A stretch of DNA of 64,000 nucleotides from Aphrocallistes beatrix (GCA_963281255.1 OY725506.1:2461001-2525000); one strand, 5' to 3'. Counted from the first letter of the stretch, positions 42,884 through 56,695 are shown. Numbers and translations are program-made. Notes: generated by a model not told the origin, from the sequence alone.

Positions 42884-43660
42884 TTAAAAGTTTTTTGATC
42901 CTTCGAATTTCATGAAATATGTTTCTAGCTGTTTATATTCCTCTACATTCCTTCTTGGTAGTTGACGACAAAGTTCTTCCTGTAATTTGACATTTTTTGT
43001 TTCAATCAATTCTTTCAATTTCGTGATTGGATAAGTTTCAAAGTTTTTGTAAATAATTTCCAAAATGGTTTTCCCTTCATCTCCAGTGAATGTGATAAAC
43101 GTGCTCTCAACATAGTCTTCTATCTTGTCCTGGGGTATTTTTAACTCTTCTGCTATTTCTGGTATCGAGAATCTAGCGCGATATTTTTCTGCTATTTGTA
43201 ACCTTTCAGATTCAGTTAACGGATTTATTTGATTCATTTTAGAATATGCTATGTATGCCGAGACAACATATCCGTCAATACTGTGCAGTAAGGCAATCTG
43301 ATTTAAACTCTTCTGTGGATTCTTTTTTACCAACACTTTGAATTTTTTGATTTCTTTTTCAGGAACTTGATTGATCTTATAAGCCTTTAATTCGTCTAAT
43401 GCATATTTTGCAACGCTGTTTTTTAATTTTAACCTTTCAGCCAAGATTTCTCGTTCATCAAAAAACACTTGCCCCTCCTTAATCATAAATGCCACATTTT
43501 TTTCTGACAGTCCCAAATGGAGAAGTTGATCTTTTAAATACTCATCCCTCTCTGTATATGCTAAGCTTGAGTATGTATTTATGTTGATGCCGCCTCGAGT
43601 TAGCTTTGAACCTTGTACTGCTTTAAAAGGATTCAAATTGCTAGAGAGTTCTTTTGACAT
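42884..43660 (-). CDS. N-terminal helical protein or domain upstream of the VLIG GTPase
   Basis: 258 residues from ATG, in the same frame as the next coding block and separated from it by one TAA (42884-42886) and four codons. No known domain was identified. Two regions read like helix-turn-helix units: SLNQIALLHSIDGYVVSAYI and ERLQIAEKYRARFSIPEIAE followed by ELKIPQDKIEDYV. Predicted all-helical and charged. It could be the true N-terminus of the GTPase cut off by a nonsense mutation, a separate short protein from the same locus, or the product of an annotated stop that is read through. Confidence 0.65.
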   Translation of the reverse strand: MSKELSSNLNPFKAVQGSKLTRGGININTYSSLAYTERDEYLKDQLLHLGLSEKNVAFMIKEGQVFFDEREILAERLKLKNSVAKYALDELKAYKINQVPEKEIKKFKVLVKKNPQKSLNQIALLHSIDGYVVSAYIAYSKMNQINPLTESERLQIAEKYRARFSIPEIAEELKIPQDKIEDYVESTFITFTGDEGKTILEIIYKNFETYPITKLKELIETKNVKLQEELCRQLPRRNVEEYKQLETYFMKFEGSKNF

Positions 43661-43896
43661 CGAATGTTAAATGTTCGTTAATGCATATGATGATAAAAAC
43701 AATTCATAATTGATTTGAAAACCAATAACGGTTAAAACCTGCAATTTTTATTTAGTATTTGTAAAGGGTAATTTTGAAATTATATTTGAGATATTTCATT
43801 AACACATTCTATTTCTATTAATTTCAGCCTTCTATCACCTAAAAATTGTGATAGTTCTCTCTCTTACTACAAACTAACATGTATACGAGTTCTTTA
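43661..43896 (-). other. Upstream region of the GTPase locus
   Basis: AT-rich. No promoter motif can be assigned with confidence. A family A-like interior stretch (AATTTCAGCCTTCTATCACC) lies near 43823. Confidence 0.35.
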
Positions 43897-43967
43897 TCTT
43901 ATATATTAAAACGCTAGGATTTTATGTTTGTTTGTCCGAATTGATCGAAGAATTGTCAAGTCGTAGA

Positions 43968-44783
43968 CAGGGTTCCCTCTAAGGATCCAAAAATTTCGGT
44001 CCGACCGGCTGGCGCCGGCAGAGCATCGGCCACACCGTTTTCAAAACAAATTATATCGGCCGACAAATGTAGGGGCGTAACTAGGTTCAGCCCCAATGTA
44101 CGTCATTTGATCAATGGCATGTCTGGAGGGGCTCTTGTTTAAGGAATCGACTTTTTCATATTTTTTACTTTTATTTACATTTTACACTACTTTTCTCGTT
44201 GGTTAGTTATTTTCCCTTCTTTACCTCTCTCCTCTTTATCCTATTCCATATGCCTACTGCTGCCGAGCATATTCGTAAGGGTGCGTATGTTGATTGGTTA
44301 GAGGTCGTCGACGGCAGATTCCGTTGCAAGTTGTGTGTGGCACGTGGTTGTAGAAGTTCTGTCTGGTTCAAGTGGATCTCTTTCTTGGTGATGAGTTTCT
44401 CATCACCAAGAAAGAGATGCGTGATGCTCAGAGAGAACTAGAGGAGATTGAGAGGGGCATGCCTGCCATTTTGGAGGCAAGAATGCGCAAACGCCCCCGT
44501 GAAAGTGAATCGGAGGATTCATCGAATGAGTCAGACTTAGAGACCAGCGACTAGGGATACTCAGTTGTACTACTTCCCACACATACACAATGTTTCCTTT
44601 ATACCTTAATTTTTGTTAACATTTTTCCTTAATACATTTTTCTCAACCAAATTTGTGAAAGAAACATGTTTTCATGGTCAAAGTAAAAAAAAATATCGGC
44701 CTGCCATCGGCCGAAATCCAGTCAAAATCGGCCGGCCGTCCACCAAATTACCAAAATATCGGCCGGCCTTAGAGGGAACACTG
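43968..44783. mobile_element. Non-autonomous hAT element, CAGNGTTCCCTCTAAGG ends
   Basis: Ends CAGGGTTCCCTCTAAGG and CCTTAGAGGGAACACTG differ at one base. A perfect 8-bp duplication GTCGTAGA lies at 43960-43967 and 44784-44791. The terminal regions contain CGGCCGGC-type units. Inside is a BED-finger-like fragment (YVDWLEVVDGRFRCKLC) on the plus strand and, after a perfect hairpin, an open frame for an acidic C-terminal tail (RPRESESEDSSNESD). Confidence 0.9.
44376..44418. repeat. Perfect 20-bp stem hairpin with 3-nt loop
   Basis: ATCTCTTTCTTGGTGATGAG, TTT, then the exact complement. It separates the two coding fragments of the hAT element and looks like an inversion or foldback deletion scar. 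Confidence 0.9.
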
Positions 44784-45337
44784 GTCGTAGAGATACGAAA
44801 ATTGGCATGTAGGTGTCAAATGATGAATCTAGGATTAAGTTCGAAGATCTAAGCGAAATGTTTACACCTCGCCGAGATAGGTGACAAAATGTACTGACCA
44901 ATCAAACTAGATTATTTTATAATGCAAATACATTGGAATAAAATAGTAGTGAATTATGCACACAATCAAAATAACTATTTGTGATTGAAATTCATTGGTT
45001 TATGTGAGAACCAATCAATTATCAGCCTTTTATAATGTCATTCACACGATTCTATTTCTTATAAATGATTGAAACTGCTATTTTGAATCTATAATTTGAT
45101 TGTTAACAACAATTAAAGTGTGTTATATGCTACGATCAATCAATTCGATCATAAAATAACTTTTAACGACATGGACTGGAATTGATTATTCAAGTATAAT
45201 AATCTTTAGCAATGTGAACTTTGTGTATTCAAATTGAGCTTACACTTAGGATTAGTTGACTTAATACGAAGTAAATTATATTTATCACGAAACAAAATTT
45301 CTGCTACAGTTCTGATTTCAGTAATGTAACCGTAGAC

Positions 45338-46978
<1,641 letters not shown>

Positions 46979-47118
46979 CCGTAGACAAATGACAATCCAG
47001 CGTACTTATAAAACAAGAAAGCGACGTATTGTTCAAATATCCCCAAGCCCCCACTGGGTAAATCTGCGGACTCGCAGTGTCTGCAAGCCGCGCAGCGCAA
47101 GCAAGCGAAGCGCGCTCG

Positions 47119-47744
47119 TATTAATTATGACCCAATCTCCCGTGGCTATGTCGAGTGTTTTCTTACCTTTATCATACTTCTTCTTAGCCCTACCCGATTG
47201 GGTGCACTCCTGGTTTTCTCATGCAATTTCACTCACTTCTCTTCTTTACCGTCGTTCGAGATACTGACTGGTTGACCCTGTAACTTTTGTTGGAGTACAA
47301 CTACTGCTAATGAGCATTCGATTGGAGATCTCGGCTGACTGTCAAACGTCAACATGTGTGGAGATATTTTACTTGTCCAGATTATTATAGTAGAAAGTAA
47401 CCTCTTGCAAAAACACCAGGAACCCTTTCTAGGTGGCGTTCGAGCACATCAGGCAATGTATATACCACTTGTTTGACGAAGCAGATTTGTCTTTTGGTTA
47501 TCCCATCGGACTCTGGGTGTTATGGTGTGGTGTGAAGACTATGCTACACCTATTTGGCATACTGCTAGAAAATGTACGTGTGAATGAATAAATTGGGAAT
47601 TAGGAATAAAATGCATGAAATATTGTAGGTAATACACTATAAACAAACAATAATGCTTATCAAATATTATACACTGCATTTTCTCATAGTCGAAATCATT
47701 TCAATATATAATGGTTTGTTTTCAAAATTCGTTCCGTGAATAGG
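47119..47744. other. Gene-free spacer
   Basis: No gene, terminal repeat or RNA was recognised. Confidence 0.4.
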
Positions 47745-47746
47745 CT

Positions 47747-47895
47747 ATAGTATACGTAGCTGTATATCCCTAATTGGACTTGGAATGTTGAAGTGAAAGT
47801 GAAAGTTAATTGAAAGTGAACTGAAAGTGAAAATGAAAGTGGGAATTTTCTATTTATACCTTTGACCCCAAGTCCAAGTAGGGATATACTATATA
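47747..47895. repeat. Short inverted repeat around GAAAGT units
   Basis: ATATCCCTAATTGGACTTGG and CCAAGTCCAAGTAGGGATAT flank a run of GTGAAAGT/GAAAGTGAA units. This is a small foldback unit next to the MITE at 47898. Confidence 0.6.
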
Positions 47896-47897
47896 TA

Positions 47898-48264
47898 TGT
47901 TGCAGGCGAAATGCGTTTCGTCTGAAATATTACGCGAAACGCATTTCGCCTAGGCGGTGGGCGTTTCAATACAATCATGGGTAGTTAATATTGAACTAAA
48001 CGAAATTATACTTTAAAAATATAATATCCAAATGCAAGTATGTTCGTAGAATTTAGAAGGTGAATAATACAGAGTTCAGAATGTGAATAAATAAACAAAT
48101 GAAACATGATATAAGTCAGTTTGTTGTTTTTATTCGAAAATAGATTCAATCTCGTATCATTTCCTAAATAATCATATATATATTAGCTACCCATGAATGT
48201 ATTAAAACACCCACCGCCTAGGTGAAACGCGTTTCGCGTTGAAACGCATTTCGCCTGCAACATA
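47898..48264. mobile_element. MITE with GAAACGCATTTCGCCTGCAAC ends
   Basis: ATGTTGCAGGCGAAATGCGT at the left is mirrored by ACGCATTTCGCCTGCAACAT at the right. The match continues for about 60 bp to GCCTAGGCGGTGGGCGTTT / AAACACCCACCGCCTAGG. Each end contains internal palindromes of the GCGAAACGC type. The interior is AT-rich and non-coding. Confidence 0.8.
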
Positions 48265-48771
48265 GGTATGTACCGTCGATATTTTTCGCAATATCTCATC
48301 ACTTCCGCTTTCTATAATTATATATTCATATTTTCATTAACTTCAACTGCAAAGCTTTCTTTAAAGATATAAATAAGATCTCAACGTCTAATCTAGGCTA
48401 CTTCACAATGTAAACTTGATTTTTTCACTTTGAAAGTACAATGTGAATATTTCGTGAGTTATTAACATATTCAAATATCCTTATTTTGTGCTAAAATTAG
48501 TTCTCAACGGCTAATGTAAGGTACATCAATGTGTAGATTTCACATTTAGAATACTATAAAGTGAGCATTTCTCGAAGTATTCAGATCTTCACATTTCATA
48601 TTACTTCGAGTCAATTACTGGAGCTGCACAATCGGTTTGTCGAATGACATTATAAACCCATTTCAATTCTTTTCGAAATTTGAACCTATGTAGTTTTAGG
48701 TTTTGTTTACTGACTATAATATATATCTGATATCTATGTTTGAGAAACTTAATAAAACTGAAATATGTTAA
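48265..48771. other. Gene-free spacer
   Basis: No gene or terminal repeat was recognised. Confidence 0.4.
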
Positions 48772-49130
48772 AGATATCCACGACTTTCAATTATGTTAAA
48801 TGAATTGATTGAAAATACAATTAGTTTATGAAATCATTAATTATTTAGTTCTATTTTATAGGTTTATGATTTTTGAGGAGTGAAAAAGAACATTACCTAC
48901 TCATCATTCCTATTTCCTGAAGATTAGAGAGTAGAGATGAAGGAAATCGATGCATTCGTGTGACGTAATTCTAGAGTTAATGGAGACACCAGTGTGATGA
49001 TACAATAATTTATTTCTAGAATTCTTAATTATTGTGTAGACTGAAATAGTAATTATGTGTTGTATGAACTTTAATATTCATGAAATAATTATGTACCATA
49101 CTTTCATTCTAATTTTGAATGAGGATATCT
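48772..49130 (+). repeat. Dispersed repeat, partner of 24471-24855
   Basis: Same block order as the copy next to the gene-carrying Helitron-like element. It is diverged and non-coding. Confidence 0.55.
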
Positions 49131-49227
49131 ATTCAGTACATTGTTAGTGTATTGTAACACTAATGATTAAACCTGAAAACAGGTTCTTAAAATTCTCTTC
49201 CAAATACTTTATAGGAGCCAAGGCTGG

Positions 49228-49554
49228 ATTCAGTTAACCGGTTAACCGCCATCAATCTCGGTTAGCGGTTAAGCAAATCTTATCGGTTAGCCGATCTGCC
49301 TTATTTTCGAAATATTTACACTAATTTCATTGCTTTTCGACGGAGATTCATGAATTTTACTTCCAAAAATTTGATAATATATTATATATATAATTTTCAG
49401 TTAACTGAAAATTATCAAATTAATCAATATCAGATTAAATATTAGTCTAAAAATCGATATTTCAACCAATTAATATTTACAGCGGTTAACCGGTTAACCG
49501 CCCTAGAGGAAGCCAAAATAATCGAGCCCTAAAATCGGTTAACCAACCCCAACC
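49228..49554. mobile_element. hAT-like MITE with GGTTAACCG repeats
   Basis: CAGTTAACCGGTTAACCGCC near the left and GCGGTTAACCGGTTAACCGC near the right are inverted partners. The outer ends CAAGGCTGG and CCAACCCTG are roughly complementary, and TAGGAGC / TGGGAGC flank them, a probable decayed target duplication. Confidence 0.6.
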
Positions 49555-49559
49555 CTGTG

Positions 49560-50886
49560 GGAGCAATTGATGCAGATAGAATTTAGTTATAAAATTAGTG
49601 TGCATTTTCTTTGGTTTATAGTATAGCAACGTAACTATGCTTAGTTATGTCCAAAAAAGCAAGACATTAGATTGATTTATTCTGAAGAAAACTCCGATAC
49701 TACGTACTTTGTAAATACATAGAATAAAATGCTCGCAAGATTATAGTTAAGTCATTAATTAATTAAGACAAGCGCGTCTTAGAATTGATTATCTATATTC
49801 AGAAGGAAATTTTTCCCTTCTAATATTACTCGAATTGAAACTAATACAATTCCATATAAGTAGTTAGGTAATCAATCCAGCATAATATGCTCATTACTCA
49901 GTATATATGCTTGTGTACTGTGAAATTGCTAATACACAATCTAACTTAACTATTTCAAACACATATTACAACATTTATTCAAAAGCGAACTTATCCGCGA
50001 CTTCAAAATATCAAGTGAGTTCCTTGTGGAAAGAAATTTTTATAAAATGATTTAGTTATTCATTTGAAATATCAATTAATGTTAGAAACAAGTTTCCTTT
50101 ACAAATACACTTTATTTATTTAGATTCTTGCATTCAAGAATATCTTCAATTCAATCAAAACGTATACTACATTATTTCATCAACTTTCTACTCATCGAGA
50201 TCCTAACTTTGTGTAAGTTTAGTAAGATAGTTTCGTTCTATAATCATTAATTTATTGTTACTGTATTGTAAGACCATGCTAATGTTAAATTTCACCAAAG
50301 GGGTACCAAGTTTGAGGGGATTTCCGGAAGCTCTCTATCGGATTATGTGAGTGCCCTACAAACCTTACATATTTTTGTCGAAAATAAGGATTTTTGTCAA
50401 ATTTTGTTTCTTCCTCTTTGACAAAATCCATCCTTTGTGATCTCTCTATAACGTTCACATCTGTAATAGCGTTCTCCTACAGTTAATACGTTTATCAATT
50501 TAATAAACACCAACACTACCTAGGTAACTATTATAGACTCTTAAATATGTTATTTGCTTTATTTCATGTACATTTAATTAGCTGGATCTTAGGAATAGGA
50601 CAACTTATATTAGGGCTGTAGATTCCTTCTTGATCGATATCCAATACCCAATTTCCCTAAATATATTCCTTAATCACTAGCATTTTGCTGTTATTAACTT
50701 TTCAAATTCAAAAGATGGCTTCAGTCATTGCGCGTTTGATCGTTATCAGATAGTTCATGTGTCAATATTTTTTGCTGAAACTAAAAAGTAGGGAACCATA
50801 CTTGAAGTATAGTTGTAATTCAATATAGGTTTCTACTCGACCATCTCAGATACAATCATAGCATGATACTCTCCTTCAAAATTAAA
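49560..50886. other. Gene-free region
   Basis: No gene or structured repeat was recognised; it is AT-rich. Confidence 0.4.
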
Positions 50887-50969
50887 TCTTGTAATTAAAT
50901 TCCATCGTTGGTCATTGCAGGTATAGTTTATCCACCTGCGATGACCAACGATGGAATTTAATTACAAGA
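50887..50969. repeat. 83-nt hairpin, 36-bp stem, 11-nt loop
   Basis: Left arm TCTTGTAATTAAATTCCATC...TCATTGCAGGT (50887-50922) pairs with 50934-50969 at 35 of 36 positions, leaving loop ATAGTTTATCC. It stands alone, with no flanking terminal repeats or similar sequence in the window. Its size suits a microRNA precursor, but the near-perfect stem is equally consistent with a recent foldback or DNA repair event. Confidence 0.85.
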
Positions 50970-52367
50970 CTTTATTCCTAATAAAACTATTGACTGATTG
51001 ATTTAACACTGTTGATTATCAAAGATAAAATTGTGTATTAATATCTCGATTTATCTGCCAATATAACTCAAATTGTTATATTTACCTTCCTGCCTCTTCT
51101 TTTAAAATATATTGTCTAACTGAACCATTTCTATTGCTCATAACTAAGTACACCCTTTTGACTTCATAATCTTATTGTCTCGAATTTAACATTGAGGTAA
51201 AATGTCATAGTACCCAACCATTGTACTTCATTTAACAGCTGATACCTTCTTGTAGTTGTTTGCTATTATCTCCACAGTGCACTGTTCGAATATATTACTA
51301 TTTTGAATCTGAATGTATAGTAATTATGGAGATTCTCGTATCACTTTGAAAACTGGTTGCTATGTAGATATATATTATTGATTGATCAACGCGACTGGTA
51401 CACTACACCTCAAAACCAAATGATTTAATACATAACCTAATTAACATTAGTGAACTCATTATTAACTTTCTAATGACATGCATACCAGTATACGTATCTT
51501 CTTATTACGACCATAGCATGCTATTATCCTTATGAGCTTAGAGTTTAATCCACAATCTTGAACTATAATGGAATTTACTTAGTAGACATGTTTTTGGTTG
51601 AATATAGAGTAACTTATTTATTTATTTGATCAATGATGTTGTATCCTCCAAGAAGACAACACTATTTAGTAATTATATGATTATAATATTTCCTTTAATT
51701 TTTTTATGGAACTGAATTGAAAATAATATATCAGGAAGTGTGAGCTTGAGTTAATTAAGTGTCTACTACGTTTTGATTAATATAATTAGTATTAAAGCAT
51801 GAACCCGAAAATTAAGATAATTTCTAGTCTACAATAGCTTAATTATTTCTATTAATAAATTGCACTTGCCAGAGCACCGAGTACTGCTCGAAATTAGTGA
51901 TTTGTTCTAACTTCCACTTCAAAATTATAAAGTGTGACTCGCTTCTGCTCTTAGTCTTACAAATAAAGAGCGGCCCCAGTTTCCGCTCCAGAAAGAAATA
52001 GCGTTCGTATGTGTGTCGTGGCATTGATCCTGAGAGCAGCTCTTTTAAGACTGTCATTTGTTCGTATTCAAGATTGATCTATTAACAAGTTAATTTTATG
52101 TTCTAAACATGCACCATGTTAACTCCATACCTTTACTGCATTATTCTACCGATTGATGGAGATTAAATTACGATTTCAAACCCTTTGTACTCAATGAAGT
52201 TTTTCCTCCGTATTTAAATTATGTTATTTGCTGGAGAAGTATTTTGGATTTTCTAGGTCCAACTAAAAATTGTATAAAGAGGCCGCTTATCTCGCTTAAA
52301 ACTGTCATAAATTCCGCTAGCAACCATCTAAGCATCTCTCTTTAATGAAATATAAAAGAAATAACTT
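50970..52367. other. Gene-free region
   Basis: No gene was recognised. The minus-strand frame at 51839-52057 has no identifiable domain. Confidence 0.4.
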
Positions 52368-52540
52368 CATACTTGCCAACTGTTCGGTTTTTGGCAGGAC
52401 TTCCCGCTTTTACCACTCTTCTATTGATCTTATTTTCTCGAGTCTCTCGTTGTTTTTCTATTCTATGTATAGCCTTTCTTTTGCCCCCCCACTATGTCTG
52501 GGAAAATTTTACGCTGCGTCCCGCTTTATCATGTCTTGGG
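52368..52540 (+). repeat. CTTGCCAAC family fragment, copy 2
   Basis: CATACTTGCCAACTGTTCGG, then GGCAGGACTTCCCGC, CTTCTATTGATC and GCGTCCCGCTTT in the family order. Confidence 0.6.
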
Positions 52541-52594
52541 TTGGCATGTATGTATCTTGATAGAATATATTAATGCGCACTTGAACATATTAAT

Positions 52595-52645
52595 ATGGAA
52601 TCTGCGCTATATAAATGTATATTATTATTATTATTATTTCAATCC
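52595..52645 (+). repeat. Retroposon-like tail ending in TTA repeats
   Basis: CTGCGCTATATAAATGTATA followed by ATT units resembles the 3' tail of SINE/LINE-type elements found in many invertebrates, from memory. No body or target duplication was identified. Confidence 0.35.
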
Positions 52646-55320
52646 ATACAGCGATCCACATCTTCAATTCTGTTGCTTGGTCTTAATCAGATAGAATATA
52701 GGCGCGCAGGTATTAATTCCATTACCTTTCAACTGTGCAATTCTATTAAGTTTCAAGTAACATGGTATTTTAGATAGCCATATATGTACTAAAGCTGCAA
52801 ATTGCAATAGCCTCGCATAAAACATACATTTCTCATGAGACTAATCAGCTGTTAATTAGACAACCTCTAAAACCATAGAACCTTTTTATGTAGTAGATTA
52901 ACGGTAAATGGGAAAATGTAATTTACGTGATCTCTAGTGGGATTTTGTGATAAATATCTTATTCCAGATACTATATACATATATATACCACTATCTGCGG
53001 AGACTTCCCCCTCAGTGGGAATAGCTGGTGGTACATTTGGGCTAGCAATCAAAGGACGTAGATAAGGAACAGTGAGAGGTTAGAAGGGCTAAAACAATCA
53101 CCTGATTTTGGCAAAAATATCAATGTGATAGATCAATGATTCAAATATACATTATTCAAAAATTGCAGTCTATTACTATTATGCGAAATAAACTCATTAT
53201 CTAATAAAGCAATTGGGTTTAATCAAACTAAACTCGGCAATTACTGGGCATTATTTCAAGCTCACTCCAGTTGAAATAGGTTTTTCTACTCTGCATTCAG
53301 GAATACCACCATGATCCTTAGTACATTAGTGGACATTTCAATCCCTCTTTACCTAGGGATAGATCTTCAATTCTGATTTGAATTTTTGTTAATAATAGTT
53401 AGGGAGTGAAGTTGGTTTATACACATTAGAATATGTCTAGAAATAAGTATAATAAAGTGTTACAGCTTAATCAATTAGGATTTAGCAATGCAGTTGACTC
53501 CTCTAAATTGGGACAAATCTCTAGGAACTAAATATTTATCATACATAGAAGCTCAAGCAAAATCTCATCGATTAATTGGAACAAAATATCAATTTTCGTT
53601 TGTTCATGATTAATCGGAGTCTACTGTACTCTCGTATTTGTCATTCAAAGGTTTAGTTCTTATTTACTTCTTATATAAGTGTAGTTTAAGGCAAGATTTG
53701 ATGTTTAAATTTGTTTCTAGTTTCTTTATTGAAAGAATTTCTAATTCAAGAATATTCTATTTGATCAGTTTTACAATTCTCTTGATTCAGAATTTACAAG
53801 TGAGTATTCAATTATTTTATAATTTTTAGTAATAGAAGGAATCTGTTCATTATTTTTCATGAAGATAGGGAGCGAGTGAATGATTGCATTACTTCTAAAT
53901 TTAGAGAAATATAGTATTTTTAGCTGTAAAATTGCTGAAACTGTTGCGTACATTAGTTATTTCCCTAGAATAGTCCTATGAAATCTGATGTCAGTGTCAG
54001 ATATCTCATATTCAAATAATTTACATATGCACATCTGGTTAAATTTATTTATCACAATAATTATCTTGTGGGTATTACTTCCTTATAATAGATCTGCGAT
54101 ATGTTGAATTGTTGTGTATTTTATCTTGAAAATGTGTTTGTAGATTTCTATTCTAACAATTTCTAATTCACGAAATATTATTTGAACAGTGTTACTTTTC
54201 CGATACAGAATTTCAAGTGAGTTCTTATATAGCTTTGTCGTTGTTCATTTGATGATTCAGTTTCAAATCTATTTATATTAACCTGCATCATTAACATGTA
54301 TGATGATTGTGCTGATATTCATATTTTAAATAATACTTTACTTACGGTAATTACCACTACAACGTCTACCATATACGATTCAACTATTTTTATAATGTTT
54401 ACTCTAAAATGCATCGAATGGTTTAAACTACGGAAAATGTTTTCAACACCGTTATCTGCGTTCAATTAGTTCTTAAGGCTGTCCAGTAGATCAATTTATA
54501 AGTATTTAGACTGTTTAGTATACTTTCTATGGATCTTGATATTCTCACGATTAGATTCATTCTAGAATGACCATTTCACTGTTTACGTCATTGCTTTTAT
54601 CTTTCTTCGAAAGCGTCTTATCTGAGGAACATCATTTTTTGCGACACATAAAAACAAAATTTCTAGAGAAAACTACAGAAAATATATCAATTTTCAAAAA
54701 CAATCCTAAAGTTAAATTATGTAGTAAATATGCGTACTTTAATAATGCCAATTGATAGTTTATATAATACAATACAGCTTTGCTTATCCTAACACCGAAA
54801 ATATTATTTTAGCTTTTCCCCTTCAATCGTCAACTCGCTGTTTTAGGGGGTCGCTAAAATACGAATTCGCTCAAATGGGGTTCGTTTATATGTCTCTATG
54901 CATTGGATCAACGTTTATAATATTACATCTTTCAATATGATTGAGAAACTTCGTTAAAAAAGAAATTATTACAGAATAATATCCTTAATTTTCTAACAAT
55001 ACACATTTATAATAGTTAACACCCCATTGAATTAGTATTATTTCTATAATCTGAACAAATTCACTAATCCGAAAGACTTTCGATCATTGATACAGAGCTG
55101 TTCGGATTGGTGAGGGTGTACTGTATTTGCATTCATTAAACTTCATTTATCATTTCACTAATGTTAACAATATTTATCAAAGTTCCATGAGGGATATAAA
55201 AAAATTTTGAAATCCGCTACATTGAGATAAGAAAAAGTTGGAAGATCATTCTAATACAATGTTAAATAAGTGTACTGGAAATTATATGGTCGAATTAGTC
55301 TTGACTTACGTAGGTAATAA
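52646..55320. other. Gene-free region with diverged internal duplications
   Basis: No gene was recognised. About 80 bp near 53715-53800 and 54140-54225 are related (TTTCTAATTCAAGAATATT against TTTCTAATTCACGAAATATT, both leading to CAAGTGAGT). The block from about 54535 recurs in diverged form at 55705 (GATATTCTCACGATTMRA). GGTGAGGGTGTACTGTA at 55109 resembles a pogo MITE end. Confidence 0.4.
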
Positions 55321-55321
55321 G

Positions 55322-55515
55322 CATACTTGCCAACTGTCCCGTTTTTGGCGGGACGTCCCGATTTTTTCACTCTTCTATTGAGCTAATTTTTACGAGTGTC
55401 CCGCTTTTACATGAAATTTCCCCATTATGTCCCGCTTTTTTAATTCTATGTATAGTACATTTCTATTGCGTCCCGCCATGTCCCACCAAATTCAACGCTG
55501 AGTCCCGCTTTCCAT
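55322..55515 (+). repeat. CTTGCCAAC family fragment, copy 3 (best preserved)
   Basis: CATACTTGCCAACTGTCCCG, TTTTTGGCGGGACGTCCCG, then repeated GTCCCGC units at intervals of 30-50 bp. Confidence 0.65.
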
Positions 55516-55894
55516 ATATTTCAGTATAACTCTGAAATATTGGTTCTGGGGATCCAAATATTTCGAAATATTTGGACCGGGGAGAACCATTCTTGAGCAC
55601 TAAAATTTCGTGACAATTCCTTAAATCTGATTCATAAATGTTACTTATTAGCATTCGAATAGTAGCTTGTTAGGATGCGAATAGTAATTTTCAATATATG
55701 ATAAATTCTAGATATTCTCACGATTCAAATAATGCATGGAGTTACCATTTTTGGTGATAGCATGATTAATCCTTCCTTCGAAAGTTTCCTATCTGGAGCA
55801 CAGTGATTTGAGGGAAATTTGCATTCTCACCTCATATTCAGACTTCCACAATGATTACTACATTAAATCATTTCAATTAATTTGAGACTTATTC

Positions 55895-56695
55895 ATACTT
55901 GCCAACCTGAGCCATGATACACTCTGGAATGATTGGTCTCCCCTACGCGTGAATTGGGAAAATACGAGGATCATGATCGTCGATAATATGTAGATAATGA
56001 AAACCCGGGATTATCCTGCAGCTGTCCCGTCCTGTTCCGGAATTTAGTAACAACCATTACTGTTTAAGTGTTGGTGTACTAGAATGAGTTACTTCCTGGT
56101 GTCATACTGTGATATCATCAAATCCATAACATTATTATTATATCATTGAGGATAAGTATATTAATCAATTTGCGTTGTCAGGAGACAATACTTTCAACAT
56201 ACAGTGGAACCTGTATATAACGGCCACTCAAGGGACTGGACAAAATTGGCCGTTATACACAGGTGACCGTTATATACAGGTGTTTGTCTTAATCCCAAAA
56301 GGTATCAACGTAGTGCAATAAATATAAGATTTTAGAAATCCATTACTTGAAGTTATTACATGAAACTTGTTTATCGTTCGTAACAGGTCCTGTAATAAAC
56401 ACATAAAAAGGTAAAAAAGTTGATGGCCATTATTGACATATAGTGGCCGTTATAGAGAGGTGATGGCCTATACACAGTTTTAGGGTCAGAAAGGGACTAC
56501 AAACGGGTGGCCGCTGGCCGCGTTGAGCAGGTGACCGCTATACACGGGTTCAATATTATGGAATTTCGGACGGGACTATTCATTGGTGAGCGCTATAGAC
56601 AGGTGACCGTTATATAGAGTGGCCGTTATAGCAGGTTCGACTGTATGTCCAAAAAAGCGGAATGTCACGCCCAAAACGGGAAAGTTGGCAAGTAT
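55895..56695. mobile_element. DNA transposon with ATACTTGCCAAC ends, hosting a pogo-type MITE
   Basis: The left end ATACTTGCCAAC and the right end GTTGGCAAGTAT are exact complements. Near the right end CGCCCAAAACGGGAAAG matches the family ends in inverted form. The interior contains the pogo-type MITE 56203-56643. No coding. Confidence 0.65.
56203..56643. mobile_element. pogo-type MITE with TATAACGGCCAC ends
   Basis: CAGTGGAACCTGTATATAAC at the left is matched by GTTATAGCAGGTTCGACTG at the right, with TA on both sides (56201-56202, 56644-56645). Units such as GGTGACCGTTATA recur inside each end. Confidence 0.85.
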
